34,160 nucleotides of DNA from an uncultured Bacteroides sp. Lineage in GTDB: Bacteria > Bacteroidota > Bacteroidia > Bacteroidales > Bacteroidaceae. A model generated the notes under the pieces. It was given only the letters and a program-made list of their open reading frames with translations, was not told where the DNA came from and ran no database searches. Made by a program: the position numbers and the translations under genes. Of the stretch, positions 15,092 through 24,095 are shown piece after piece. Positions within the stretch are counted from its first letter, which is position 1, and the number at the start of each line of letters is the position of its first letter. Where the stretch lies: positions 1 through 34,160 of the forward strand of contig URCM01000022.1 of NCBI GenBank assembly GCA_900546355.1. The letters are read 5' to 3'.

Positions 15092-16692
15092 TAGATATGA
15101 GAAGTCTGGGGTTGCCCGTGCGGCAATGGGTGCCCAACTGGCTGGCACTGGCAAGCGCATTCATTGTGATGCTTCCGGTGTTTATGGTGAACGGCTCGTA
15201 CACGGGAAGCATGCTGGAGGTGTCGAACACGTTAGGTACCAATACCGAAGACATCACGATGGGATATTATGCCACTTCGGCAGGGATGGCGATAGGCTAT
15301 CCCATCATCCCCCGTGTATTGTCGGCTTTCCCCGCCAAATTGCTTTTGCTGGTCGACCTTGCCCTGCAATTTGTATTAAGCTGGGTGTGTGCCCGTTCGC
15401 AGAACGCCGATGTCCTGATTGTGGCAAGTTTTGCCATCGGATTCTTGAAAGGCTTTATGATGTTGTGGTTTATCCACATGGCCCGTTTCATTTTCAGTCC
15501 GAAAGACGTGCGTAGCGAGTTTTACTCGTATTTTTATCCGCTGGTGTTCGGGTTCGGCCAGCTTTCGATGGTGCTGACCGCCGAGCTGGCTTATCACTAC
15601 GACTGGAAATACATGTATTATTTCATGATGATTCTGCTGTTGTTGAGTATGCTGATAGTGGTCGTGCTCTACCGCCAGGATGCCGAGGTGAAGAAAATCC
15701 CGCTGGAAGACCTTCACCTGCGCGAGATGCTGGTGATAGCCGTAGGGGTGCTGATGCTGATGTATGTGGCAAACTATGGGAAGATGCTCGACTGGATGGC
15801 TTCGTTCAAGATATGTGCCTATATCGTGATTGCGCCTATCTTGATTGCTTTCTTCATCTGGCTGCAGTCGAACACGGAAAAGCCTTTCGTCAATCTGGCT
15901 CCGCTGTATCAGCCCAAGGCGATAGTGGGGTATTTTTATATGATGATGGTGATGTTTTTCAGTACTTCGACCTCCCTGCTGACCAACTACATGACTTCCA
16001 TCCTGCAGGTCGACTCTACGCGCACGTACCTTTTATATATATGGATGTTGCCGGGCTATGCGCTGGGAGCCTTTATCTGCTTCTGGTGGTTCCGGTGGCA
16101 ACGGTGGCGTTTCCGTTTCCTAATAGCCGGCGGCATGGCTTGCTTTGCGGCGTTTTTCGGTATCTTGTATTTTACGATATCGCCGGAAAGCACGTACGAG
16201 ATGTTGTTTTTCCCGGTGTTCATACGCGGGCTGGGGATGCTGGTGGTCATCATCGCCTTTGCTCTTTTCGCCGTCGAGGACCTGAATCCGAAGTTCCTGT
16301 TGTCGAATGCTTTTTTCCTGATACTTTGCCGTTCGGTGCTGGCACCCGTCCTGGCAACTTCGTTTTACAGCAATGTGCTGTATCATTTGCAGCAGAAATA
16401 CATGTATTCGTTGGCAGAGACGTTTACGATGGTCGATCCGTTGGCGGCGTCGAAGTTTTCCCAGTCATTGACCAGCGGGATAGGGCAGGGACACGGTTAT
16501 GCCGAAGCGGCACAGATGGCGGCCACTTCGCTTTATTCCACGCTTCAGCAACAGAGCCTGCTGCTGGCATTGAAGGACATCCTGGGGTGGCTGTTCATCG
16601 TGACGCTGGTGATAGCCATCGTGTCGCGTTTCATACCATTCCATAAAACCATCCGTGTCACCTTTGCTAAGGCGGGAGACGATATGGTATAG
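15088..16692 (+). CDS. MFS efflux pump, EmrB-like partner
   Basis: Inner-membrane major facilitator protein of 534 residues with roughly 14 hydrophobic segments, in the range of DHA2 drug:proton antiporters. Its operon position after an EmrA-type adaptor and a TolC-like channel gives the role: export across both membranes. The start ATG at 15088 overlaps the adaptor stop (ATGA) and gives the N-terminus MIDMRSLGLPVRQWVPNW; the frame stays open upstream but that part lies inside the adaptor gene. The classic DHA2 motif C is not obvious to me, so the subfamily is less certain than the class. The stop lies 3 bp from the stop of the convergent peptidase gene. Confidence 0.88.
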   Translation: MIDMRSLGLPVRQWVPNWLALASAFIVMLPVFMVNGSYTGSMLEVSNTLGTNTEDITMGYYATSAGMAIGYPIIPRVLSAFPAKLLLLVDLALQFVLSWVCARSQNADVLIVASFAIGFLKGFMMLWFIHMARFIFSPKDVRSEFYSYFYPLVFGFGQLSMVLTAELAYHYDWKYMYYFMMILLLLSMLIVVVLYRQDAEVKKIPLEDLHLREMLVIAVGVLMLMYVANYGKMLDWMASFKICAYIVIAPILIAFFIWLQSNTEKPFVNLAPLYQPKAIVGYFYMMMVMFFSTSTSLLTNYMTSILQVDSTRTYLLYIWMLPGYALGAFICFWWFRWQRWRFRFLIAGGMACFAAFFGILYFTISPESTYEMLFFPVFIRGLGMLVVIIAFALFAVEDLNPKFLLSNAFFLILCRSVLAPVLATSFYSNVLYHLQQKYMYSLAETFTMVDPLAASKFSQSLTSGIGQGHGYAEAAQMAATSLYSTLQQQSLLLALKDILGWLFIVTLVIAIVSRFIPFHKTIRVTFAKAGDDMV

Positions 16693-16695
16693 TTA

Positions 16696-17877
16696 TCATA
16701 TCCCCAGCTTTTTCTTCAGTTCTTGGGAGAGCGCATCTTTGTGAACCAGAATGTAGATGGTTTTGGCACGGACATAGCTTTCCGACATGTTCAGGTATCC
16801 TCCGAAACGGTTCCCGTCGGCTGCCCATGAGTTCTTGGTGATGTAGTAGCGGGTGCCGTTTTGGTCGGTTGCGATACCGGTGATGTGCATCAGGTGGTCA
16901 TCGGTGGTTTTTCCAGATTCGTAGCCTTGCTGGCGGATTTCGGGAGTGACGTTCACTTCCGGATACGGACGTTCGAAACGGAATACTTCGGCAAGCCGGT
17001 CTTTTGTGCTCAGTTGTCCCCAGCGTGCACGGTCGCTGTCTTTATACAGGCCGGCATTCTCTACGTCGGGATTGATAGCCACGCCGTGGTTGTATGCGAA
17101 ACCTTTCTCGCTTACATCGCCGTCCCAGCAAAGGGTATAGCCCGACTTCAGCGCATGGTCCATCACGCCAATCAGTTCATCGAGCGGGAGGTTGTACATG
17201 CGGCTATGCTCCCAGTTGTCGGGGATTTCTACCTCGAACGCCTCGTAATACGGCTTGTGCGTGAAGCTGGTCAGCGGAATGTAATCGCTGGTATGGATGT
17301 CCAGGCTTTCGGCAAAGCTCTTCGGGGTATATTCTTTTCCTTTATACGTAAAGGTTTCGGGCACCTTGCCGAGATAAATGTCGAAAAGGCTGTTGGCAAG
17401 TTCTTGGTATTGCTTGCTGTTCTTTTTTTGCTTCACGGCTTCGGCGGAGATGGCTTCCACATATCCGGCAAGTTCTGAATGGTTGTGTACCGGCGAGTCG
17501 TAATGGATGCCAGAGTAGGCTTTTTCGGGGACGATGCCCACTTGATTGAACGCTGTCATCCAGCTGGTGGTGATGCTTCCCTGGCTTACGTTCCCTTTTC
17601 CGTGGCGCAGCAGGTTGTCCGCCATTTGGTTCAGGTACTTCTGGCGCACGATGAACATTTCCGAGAGGTCGTATTCGCCTTTGCCTTGTCGTAACAGTTC
17701 CGATTCGATGAATGAAGTGGTGGCAAAGCACCAGCATGTTCCGCTTACCGCCTGGTCTTTCACCGGGGTGGCTTTCTGCTGTACGACGGTAGTGAACCGG
17801 TATCCTTCTTTTTCTTCTGCCATTCCTGCTGCCGATGCAAGCAGAAGGGCGGTCAGTGCATAAAGTTTTAGTTTCAT
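16696..17877 (-). CDS. Secreted C1-family cysteine peptidase (bleomycin-hydrolase/PepC-like)
   Basis: A papain-clan peptidase of 393 residues with a signal peptide (MKLKLYALTALLLASAAGMA). The catalytic set is complete: Q42 (oxyanion hole) and C48 in DQAVSGTCWCF, H331 in DHLMHITG and N349 in TKNSW. Spacing and the long insert between Cys and His resemble the C1B bleomycin hydrolase/PepC group, which is usually cytoplasmic; this copy is exported. Relatives act as aminopeptidases. It is the last gene of a three-gene minus-strand run, 29 bp after the AI-2E gene. There is no room for a terminator of its own before the convergent MFS gene. Confidence 0.9.
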   Translation of the reverse strand: MKLKLYALTALLLASAAGMAEEKEGYRFTTVVQQKATPVKDQAVSGTCWCFATTSFIESELLRQGKGEYDLSEMFIVRQKYLNQMADNLLRHGKGNVSQGSITTSWMTAFNQVGIVPEKAYSGIHYDSPVHNHSELAGYVEAISAEAVKQKKNSKQYQELANSLFDIYLGKVPETFTYKGKEYTPKSFAESLDIHTSDYIPLTSFTHKPYYEAFEVEIPDNWEHSRMYNLPLDELIGVMDHALKSGYTLCWDGDVSEKGFAYNHGVAINPDVENAGLYKDSDRARWGQLSTKDRLAEVFRFERPYPEVNVTPEIRQQGYESGKTTDDHLMHITGIATDQNGTRYYITKNSWAADGNRFGGYLNMSESYVRAKTIYILVHKDALSQELKKKLGI

Positions 17878-17906
17878 AAGTGGTATAAAATAGGGAATGT
17901 TATTGT

Positions 17907-18914
17907 TTATGAGTCGGTGTGTTCGTCCATCAGGTACTCTTTCCGGAACATATCGAGGAAAAGCAGGAAGAGCGATACCAGCAACGGGCCGAAGATGATA
18001 CCCATGAAGCCGAAGATAGGAAGTCCGGCCACCACGCCGAAGATGGTAATCAGCGGGTGGATGTTTGCCATCTTCTTTTGTAGGATGAACCGGATGAGGT
18101 TATCGCACTGCGAAATGATGATGCCGCCGTATGCCAGCAGAATCAGTCCGTGTATCCAGTCGCCTATAATCAGGAAATAGGCGGTGACGGGCACCCATAC
18201 CAATGCGGTACCTACTAAAGGAATGATAGAAGCGAAAGCAGTGAGCATTGCCGTCAGTACCGGATTGGGCGCGTCGCAAAGCAGGTATCCAAACAAGGAG
18301 ATAAAGCCTTGAATGATGGCAAGCAACGGGATGCCGATGGCGTTGGAACGGACGATGAGCTGTATTTTCTGCAATACCTCACGCTTGTTGTTTTCTTCGA
18401 AAGGCATCAGGTCGGAGATAAATTGTTCCATTTTTTCTCCTTCCCATAGCATGAAGAAAAGCAGCATGATGGCTACCGCCAGGTTGATAATCAGGTCGCT
18501 TACGCCCATCATGATGGAGTGTCCGATAGAAGATACCTGTGCGATGATGAACGAAAGGTTTTTCTCGGACAGCACATCGAAGCCCGTGCGCTCTTCGATG
18601 ATGTCAATCATCTGCTGGGCAGGGCGGATGATGTCTGCCGTATCGAAGTGTAGGTTCGACACTTGGTTGACCATCGCCCAACTGAAAAGCGAGAGAGGTA
18701 TCAGGATGAACAGTGTGGTCCCGATGGTGACTATCCATACAGCCACCAGCGGCTTGATTTTGGTTTTCAGCCATTTGGTAAAGCCTCGTAAAAGCAGATA
18801 AAGGGTAAACCCTCCTAAGATGCCGTTCATAAAAGGTTGTGCCTGCCAGAACAGCAGGATGCCTAAGCCCACAATCAGGATGACCAATGAATATTTCCAA
18901 TATTGTTCTTTCAT
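17907..18914 (-). CDS. AI-2E family transporter (PerM-like membrane protein)
   Basis: An inner-membrane protein of 335 residues with about eight transmembrane segments. There is a soluble stretch (about 95-150) between the helix pairs, and the PLVGTALVWVPVTAYFLIIGDW segment is typical of the AI-2E/UPF0118 family. Known members have been linked to autoinducer-2 export, sodium/proton antiport or other roles, so the substrate is not predictable. The gene lies 30 bp after the BASS-like gene and 29 bp before the peptidase gene, probably in one operon. Confidence 0.9.
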   Translation of the reverse strand: MKEQYWKYSLVILIVGLGILLFWQAQPFMNGILGGFTLYLLLRGFTKWLKTKIKPLVAVWIVTIGTTLFILIPLSLFSWAMVNQVSNLHFDTADIIRPAQQMIDIIEERTGFDVLSEKNLSFIIAQVSSIGHSIMMGVSDLIINLAVAIMLLFFMLWEGEKMEQFISDLMPFEENNKREVLQKIQLIVRSNAIGIPLLAIIQGFISLFGYLLCDAPNPVLTAMLTAFASIIPLVGTALVWVPVTAYFLIIGDWIHGLILLAYGGIIISQCDNLIRFILQKKMANIHPLITIFGVVAGLPIFGFMGIIFGPLLVSLFLLFLDMFRKEYLMDEHTDS

Positions 18915-18944
18915 AAGGTGATGTGTTTTTATCGGATGAACTGT

Positions 18945-19898
18945 TTATTCGCTTTTTGTTTCTTTTTTCCGTTTTTTCCAGAGTTGCCAGCTGTTGATGG
19001 TGTTTTGCCACACCACGTAGCTGCCCGGAGCGATGGCGGTGATGGGGTTCAGGTAAGTCATGGCCATCCAAATGGCAAGTACGGTGTTTTTTTGTCCTAA
19101 AGCCTGTCCTCCGCTGATGCGGTCGTTGTACTTGCCTCCGATGGCTTTTCCTCCCCAGAATTGCAGGCAGCAGATAAGGAGTGCCAGACTGGCGATGATG
19201 CATTTTTCGCCCACCGACACATTGCCTTCAAAGATTGATTTCATGGTTTGTCCCATTACAATGGTCAGGGCAACTGCCCACAGATAAAACGCCATGTCTT
19301 TCAGCCCGATTAGAAAATGGTGTACCGGCGGCGCATACCTGCGCAACAATACGGCCAGGAAAAACGGGAATAGCAGCAACGGGAACACTTTTCCCAATAT
19401 CTTGAGAAACGACAGACCGAACGGGATATCGGAAGGCTCTACCAGCGGGAATACCAACGGGACAAGAATAGCTGCCAATAAGTTGGAAGCTAATGTATAG
19501 GTGGTGAGCGATGCCGCGCTTCCTCCCAATTTGCCCGTGATGACTGCCGCCGCCGTAGCTGTAGGACAGATGAGGCACACCATCGCTCCTTCTAACGCCA
19601 TCTGTCCCCATTCATCGAAAGGGAAGAAAAGCAACACGCCGGCTACCAGCAGGCAAGATACTGACTGGATGAGTAAAAGGATGTACGTCCATCGTCTGGG
19701 TGAAAGCTCTTTCACTTCCACTTTGCAGAACGTAAGCAGCAGTTGGGCGAAAATCAGTAGCGGAGTCAGCCATGCGATGAGTACTTTGACAAAGGGTTTT
19801 ATCGGTTGAAGTATATCGAACCAGGTAAAGCAAAAGTAACCGATTACTCCTGCCAGCATAGCCAACGGCAATGTCCAATTTTTGATAAACTGTAACAT
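18945..19898 (-). CDS. BASS-like (bile acid:sodium symporter superfamily) membrane protein
   Basis: Inner-membrane transporter of 317 residues with 9-10 hydrophobic helices. The ICPTATAAAVITGKLGGSAA segment and the GGQALGQKNTVLAIW segment match the crossover-helix regions of the bile acid:sodium symporter/PpaA fold. Bacterial members move various organic anions, so bile acid transport is not implied. The start is placed at MLQFIKNWTLP (19898), because an upstream ATG (19961) would put non-membrane residues ahead of the first helix and would lie upstream of the -7 box at 19929-19936. It is the first gene of the minus-strand run, divergent from the amidase gene. Confidence 0.85.
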   Translation of the reverse strand: MLQFIKNWTLPLAMLAGVIGYFCFTWFDILQPIKPFVKVLIAWLTPLLIFAQLLLTFCKVEVKELSPRRWTYILLLIQSVSCLLVAGVLLFFPFDEWGQMALEGAMVCLICPTATAAAVITGKLGGSAASLTTYTLASNLLAAILVPLVFPLVEPSDIPFGLSFLKILGKVFPLLLFPFFLAVLLRRYAPPVHHFLIGLKDMAFYLWAVALTIVMGQTMKSIFEGNVSVGEKCIIASLALLICCLQFWGGKAIGGKYNDRISGGQALGQKNTVLAIWMAMTYLNPITAIAPGSYVVWQNTINSWQLWKKRKKETKSE

Positions 19899-19928
19899 AG
19901 AGTTGTTTTTTAGTCTTTGTTTATGGCG

Positions 19929-19936
19929 CAAAAATA
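19929..19936 (-). promoter_or_regulatory. Probable -7 element for the BASS / AI-2E / peptidase genes
   Basis: Minus-strand TATTTTTG is a full match to TAnnTTTG, about 31 bp upstream of the ATG at 19898. No clear -33 TTTG is present. Confidence 0.5.
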
Positions 19937-20040
19937 CGGAAAAAGTGGAAACGGGTTGCATTTTTTTCTGTTTTTATAGACTTTATCCCTTAATTTGCAG
20001 AAATCTTTTCCCTGATGCGGCAGATACGGCAAAAAACTAT

Positions 20041-20048
20041 TACCTTTG
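20041..20048 (+). promoter_or_regulatory. -7 element for the amidase gene
   Basis: TACCTTTG matches TAnnTTTG and lies 15 bp before the ATG at 20064. The transcript would have a leader of only about 10 nt. The -33 region is weak. The position argues against an ATG at 20046, which lies inside the box. Confidence 0.55.
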
Positions 20049-20063
20049 CAACGAAGTGAAAAC

Positions 20064-21233
20064 ATGGAAAAGAGTATACTTTACATACTGCATATCGTTT
20101 GTCTCTTTGTTCCTTTCCTGACGCCCGCGATGGCTTGGGGAGCTCAAGACAAGTCTTTTACGGTCGTCATCGATGCCGGTCATGGTGGCCATGACCCGGG
20201 AGCGGTGGGAAAACGAGGACGTGAAAAGACTATAAACCTGAGTGTCGCTTTGAAGTTGGGGAAGCTGATAGAAGACAACTGTGGCGATACGAAAGTGGTC
20301 TATACCCGTAAGAAAGATACTTTCGTGGCCTTGCACCGGCGTGCCGAAATTGCCAATGCGGCCAAGGCAGACCTGTTTATCTCTATTCATACGAACTCGT
20401 TGGCATCCCGTAACAGCCGGGTGAGCGGCACGGAAACATATACGCTGGGACTTCATCGGACGGAGGAAAACCTGGAAGTGGCGAAGAAAGAAAACTCCGT
20501 TATCCTGATAGAAGACGATTATCAGCAACGCTATGCAGGCTTTAATCCGAATTCTTCGGAAAGTTATATCATTTTCGAGTTTTTACAAGACAAATACATG
20601 GCGCAGAGCATTGATTTTGCTCAGCAGGTGCAAAAACAGTTCAAGACCAGTGCGCGCCGTATAGATAAAGGTGTGCATCAGGCCGGATTCTTGGTGCTTC
20701 GTGAGACAACGATGCCCAGTGTATTGATTGAACTGGGGTATATCACCAATGCTGCCGAAGAGCAGTACTTGCTCTCCGAGCGGGGGAGTTCGGCTTTGGC
20801 CAAAAGCATCTACCAGGCATTCCTCACTTATAAACAGGGACATGGCGGTACGTTGGCTCCGGTTGCGGCAAAAAACGTGCCCGTCCTTCCGGAACAGGAA
20901 GAAAAGCAAACCGCTTTGTCTGCATCGGGTGCAGGAACGGTTTCTGCAGGACAGGCAAGCGAAAAACCAGTCTTTAAGATACAGATACTGACTTCCGACC
21001 GGGTGCTCCCGTCGAAGAGCCGCCTGTTCAAAGGACTGGCACCTGTCGGTCGTTATAAAGAAAACGGCATCTATAAATATACCTATGGCGAAACGACGGA
21101 TTACAACCGGATTCTTCGCCTGAAACGTTCGAAGGTGGACGCCAAGTTTAAGGATGCCTTCATCATCGCTTTCAAGAACGGCGAGAAGATGAACATCAAT
21201 CAGGCTATACGAGAGTTTAAACGGAATAGATAA
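20064..21233 (+). CDS. N-acetylmuramoyl-L-alanine amidase (Amidase_3)
   Basis: Zinc amidase that cuts the bond between N-acetylmuramic acid and L-alanine in peptidoglycan during cell separation or turnover. The 389-residue protein has a signal peptide (about 1-27). The zinc ligands are H40 in DAGHGGHDPGA, E54 in GREKTINL and H109 in SIHTNS; the catalytic glutamate is E223 in VLIELGYITN. The C-terminal part (about 305-389, from FKIQILTSD) resembles a SPOR-like peptidoglycan-binding domain. A glutamine- and alanine-rich linker joins them. The MCE gene follows after 21 bp, probably on the same transcript. Confidence 0.94.
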   Translation: MEKSILYILHIVCLFVPFLTPAMAWGAQDKSFTVVIDAGHGGHDPGAVGKRGREKTINLSVALKLGKLIEDNCGDTKVVYTRKKDTFVALHRRAEIANAAKADLFISIHTNSLASRNSRVSGTETYTLGLHRTEENLEVAKKENSVILIEDDYQQRYAGFNPNSSESYIIFEFLQDKYMAQSIDFAQQVQKQFKTSARRIDKGVHQAGFLVLRETTMPSVLIELGYITNAAEEQYLLSERGSSALAKSIYQAFLTYKQGHGGTLAPVAAKNVPVLPEQEEKQTALSASGAGTVSAGQASEKPVFKIQILTSDRVLPSKSRLFKGLAPVGRYKENGIYKYTYGETTDYNRILRLKRSKVDAKFKDAFIIAFKNGEKMNINQAIREFKRNR

Positions 21234-21254
21234 TTAAAACGAATAGGCAAGTAT

Positions 21255-22142
21255 ATGAGAAAAGAATTTAAGATAGGGTTGGCAGGCATAGTGGCTTTGG
21301 TTATCCTGTTTTGCGGCATTAAGTATTTGAAAGGCATAAATATGTTTAAGCCTGAAAGTTATTATTTGGTAGAGTTTGAAAATGTGAACGGGCTTCCCGA
21401 GTCGAGTCCCGTGTTCGCCAATGGCTTTAAAGTCGGTATTGTGCGGGATATCCGGTATAATTATGAGAAACCCGGTCACGTGTTGGTAGGCATAGAGATG
21501 GATCAGGAGATGAAGATTCCTCAAGGCAGCCGCGCGGAGCTGGTGACCGAAATGCTGGGTACGGTCAAGATGAATTTGTTGCTCGACTTGCAAAGCACCC
21601 AATATTATAAGGAGGGAGATACCATCCCCGGTTCGGCGAACAACGGTATCATGGGGGCGGCCGAAAAGGATTTGCTTCCCAAATTGCAACAGATGATGCC
21701 GAAGATGGATTCGATTCTGGCTTCTTTGAACAAGTTGTTGGCCGACCCTGCATTGGCTCAAACCTTGCATAACGCTGAACAACTGACTTCTTCTTTGAAC
21801 GAAACCAGCCGGCAATTGAACAAGCTGATGAGTACCGATGTTCCTCAACTGACCGAGAATGTCAATGTGATTACCGCCAATTTGCGGACGGTCAGCGATA
21901 ACCTGAAGGATGTAGACTATGCGTCGACGATTGCGAAAGTAGACTCTACATTGGCCAATGTACGGCTGCTTACTGATAAACTGAACCGGAAAGACAATAC
22001 GCTCGGACTGCTGATGAACGACTCTTCGTTGTATCAGAATCTGAACGCCACTTCGGCCAATGCGGCAAGTTTGCTGGAAGACTTGAAGGCACATCCGAAG
22101 CGTTATGTACACTTCTCGTTGTTTGGCAAAAAAGACAAATAA
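21255..22142 (+). CDS. MCE/MlaD-family lipid-transport protein
   Basis: Periplasmic substrate-binding component of an Mla-type phospholipid transporter, 295 residues. One N-terminal membrane helix (about 6-26) is followed by an MCE domain (about 36-115; FENVNGLPESSPVFANGFKV) and a long helical C-terminus predicted to form a coiled coil. The usual partners, the ABC permease MlaE and the ATPase MlaF, are not adjacent; Bacteroides genomes often encode them elsewhere. It sits between an amidase gene and dnaA. A hairpin at 22201-22247 probably ends the transcript. Confidence 0.92.
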   Translation: MRKEFKIGLAGIVALVILFCGIKYLKGINMFKPESYYLVEFENVNGLPESSPVFANGFKVGIVRDIRYNYEKPGHVLVGIEMDQEMKIPQGSRAELVTEMLGTVKMNLLLDLQSTQYYKEGDTIPGSANNGIMGAAEKDLLPKLQQMMPKMDSILASLNKLLADPALAQTLHNAEQLTSSLNETSRQLNKLMSTDVPQLTENVNVITANLRTVSDNLKDVDYASTIAKVDSTLANVRLLTDKLNRKDNTLGLLMNDSSLYQNLNATSANAASLLEDLKAHPKRYVHFSLFGKKDK

Positions 22143-22175
22143 AAGCCGTTATATAGAAATTGTCTAAATAATAAG

Positions 22176-22191
22176 AGCGTTGGAAGACGCT
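22176..22191 (+). terminator. Small hairpin after the MCE gene
   Basis: AGCGT and ACGCT (22176-22180, 22187-22191) pair around a 6-nt loop and are followed by TTG rather than a T-run. It is weak alone and may act with the larger hairpin just downstream. Confidence 0.35.
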
Positions 22192-22200
22192 TTGCATTAG

Positions 22201-22247
22201 AGACTAATCCTTTGATATTCAAGAAGTGAATGGATAGGGGTTAGTCT
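22201..22247 (+). terminator. Hairpin terminator candidate between MCE gene and dnaA
   Basis: AGACTAATCC (22201-22210) pairs with GGGTTAGTCT (22238-22247) with one G-U pair. The loop is long (27 nt), and a TTG sequence rather than a T-run follows. It is the best candidate for the end of the amidase-MCE transcript. Confidence 0.45.
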
Positions 22248-22400
22248 TTGTGTGTGCCGTTGATGCTTGAAATAATGCATTGAAAGACAAACGCTTGCAA
22301 ATCTGCAAATCCGCTGAAACAGATGTTACGAATATGCTAAAAACAAGCGGTTGAAAACCAGTACATTATAAAAAGCGGATAAAAAGCAAGCAAAACGGCA

Positions 22401-22432
22401 TTTGTTTTTATAGAAATAGATTCCGAACTTTG
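22401..22432 (+). promoter_or_regulatory. Promoter of dnaA
   Basis: TTTG (22401-22404), a 20-bp spacer, then GAACTTTG (22425-22432), one base off TAnnTTTG. The leader would be about 33 nt before the ATG at 22471. Confidence 0.55.
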
Positions 22433-22470
22433 CTTCGTGGAAGTATTGCTTAAAAATAGAAAGAACAAAT

Positions 22471-23880
22471 ATGATTGAGAACAATCAGGCTATTGTATTG
22501 TGGCAACGTTGCCTCGACTTTATCCGCGACAACGTTAATACGACAGCCTTTACTACTTGGTTTGAACCCATCGTGCCTGTCAAATACGAGGGGAAGGCTT
22601 TGACTATCGGAGTTCCAAGTCCTTTCTTCTATGAATACCTGGAAGAAAAGTACGTGGATCTCTTGCGTGCCGCTATTTATAAAGAAATAGGTGAAGGCAC
22701 GGAGTTGATGTATTCCATTCTTGCCGACAAGACGAATCACATAGCCATTGACATGAAAGGGACGGAGCGATCGGCTGCTTTGCCCCCTCAGAAGCCTATA
22801 CATAATGGTAATAAGGCTCCTACGTTGTTGCAGGCTCCTGTGGTACAGGATTTGGATCCGCACCTGAACCCGAACTATAATTTCGAGAACTTCATCAAGG
22901 GTACAAGCAATGAATTTTCACGTACGGTGGCGGAGACTGTAGCCCAAAATCCGGCGCGTACCTTCAATCCGTTGTTTTTATATGGTCCTTCCGGAGTGGG
23001 AAAAACCCATCTTATCAATGCGATAGGGACACGCATCAAAGAGCTGTATCCCGAAAAGCGGGTGTTGTATGTGTCGGCGCATTTGTTTCAGGTGCAGTAT
23101 ACCGACTCGGTGCGCACGAACCATTTCAATGATTTCATCAGTTTCTATCAGACGATTGACGTGCTGATTATTGATGATATCCAGGAGTTTGCCGGGATGA
23201 CCAAGACGCAGAATACCTTCTTCCATATCTTCAACCATCTGCATCAGAACGGAAAGCAGCTTATCTTGAGTTCCGACCGTGCTCCGGTGATGTTGCAGGG
23301 AATGGAAGACCGTTTGCTCACCCGTTTCAAGTGGGGACTGATAGCCGAACTGGAGAAACCGGACATCGAGCTTCGTAAGAATATTTTGCGCAGTAAAATC
23401 CGACGTGACGGTTTGACCATACCGGAAGCTGTGATTTGCTACATTGCCGAAAACGTGAACGAAAGCGTGCGCGAACTGGAGGGAATCGTAAATTCATTGC
23501 TGGTATATTCCATCCAGTTGAAGCGTGAAATCAATCTCGAATTGGCTCAGCATATCGTACAGAAGGCGGTGCGTTGTGCTGAAGTGAAACCGGTTACGGT
23601 CAACGACATCATTGAGAAGGTATGCAGGCACTACCAGATAGATACTTCCGCTATCCATACCAAGACACGCAAGCGGGAAGTGGTGCAGGTACGTCAGATT
23701 GCGATGTATCTGGCAAAGAAACATACCGATGTGTCTTCGGGCAAAATCGGGCAATTGATTGGCAATAAAGACCACGCTACCGTACTTCATGCTTGTAAGA
23801 TTATCAAAGACCAAGTAGAAGTAGACAAGGCGTTCAAGAGCGAAGTAGAGGAGATAGAAGCAACTCTGCATCAAGCGTGA
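22471..23880 (+). CDS. dnaA: Chromosomal replication initiator DnaA
   Basis: Binds and opens the origin as an ATP-bound filament. The 469-residue protein has the normal four domains: an N-terminal helicase-interaction domain (1-85), a short linker, the AAA+ domain with Walker A GPSGVGKT (172-179) and Walker B LIIDD (232-236), and the C-terminal DNA-binding domain. The C-terminal signature [15 protein letters not shown] begins at residue 431. Its length is typical of Bacteroidetes. It has its own promoter and is followed by a tRNA-Arg gene. dnaN and gyrB are not adjacent, as is common in this phylum. Confidence 0.99.
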   Translation: MIENNQAIVLWQRCLDFIRDNVNTTAFTTWFEPIVPVKYEGKALTIGVPSPFFYEYLEEKYVDLLRAAIYKEIGEGTELMYSILADKTNHIAIDMKGTERSAALPPQKPIHNGNKAPTLLQAPVVQDLDPHLNPNYNFENFIKGTSNEFSRTVAETVAQNPARTFNPLFLYGPSGVGKTHLINAIGTRIKELYPEKRVLYVSAHLFQVQYTDSVRTNHFNDFISFYQTIDVLIIDDIQEFAGMTKTQNTFFHIFNHLHQNGKQLILSSDRAPVMLQGMEDRLLTRFKWGLIAELEKPDIELRKNILRSKIRRDGLTIPEAVICYIAENVNESVRELEGIVNSLLVYSIQLKREINLELAQHIVQKAVRCAEVKPVTVNDIIEKVCRHYQIDTSAIHTKTRKREVVQVRQIAMYLAKKHTDVSSGKIGQLIGNKDHATVLHACKIIKDQVEVDKAFKSEVEEIEATLHQA

Positions 23881-23912
23881 GGCAGATTTTTGGGATATTT
23901 CTTTTGCAAAAG

Positions 23913-23944
23913 GTTGTGTATATCGAAAAAATGTCATACCTTTG
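23913..23944 (+). promoter_or_regulatory. Promoter of the tRNA-Arg gene
   Basis: GTTG (23913-23916, close to TTTG), a 20-bp spacer, then TACCTTTG (23937-23944), a full -7 match. Transcription would start about 15 bp before the mature tRNA. Confidence 0.65.
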
Positions 23945-23965
23945 CACTCGCAATAAAGAAAACGG

Positions 23966-24039
<74 letters not shown>

Positions 24040-24043
24040 CGAA

Positions 24044-24091
24044 AAGAGGAATGCATAACATCTGTTTGTTACAGTGTTTCGCATTCCTCTT
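24044..24091. terminator. Bidirectional hairpin terminator between tRNA-Arg and the methyltransferase gene
   Basis: AAGAGGAATGC (24044-24054) and GCATTCCTCTT (24081-24091) pair perfectly over 11 bp, and the loop holds a smaller AACA/TGTT pairing. It begins 5 bp after the tRNA and ends 4 bp before the stop of the convergent methyltransferase gene, so it can serve both. Confidence 0.75.
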
Positions 24092-24095
24092 ATTG

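Larger units (their letters stand above)
22143..22470. other. Intergenic region upstream of dnaA
   Basis: These 328 bp hold two hairpins after the MCE gene (22176-22191 and 22201-22247) and the dnaA promoter (22401-22432). I looked for DnaA boxes (TTATCCACA-like) and saw only one poor match on the minus strand (22374-22382), so there is no support for an origin here. Confidence 0.7.

Noticed and set aside
22143..22470. Replication origin upstream of dnaA
   Set aside because: Only one poor DnaA-box match (22374-22382) and no cluster or unwinding element was seen. In Bacteroidetes the origin is often not beside dnaA.
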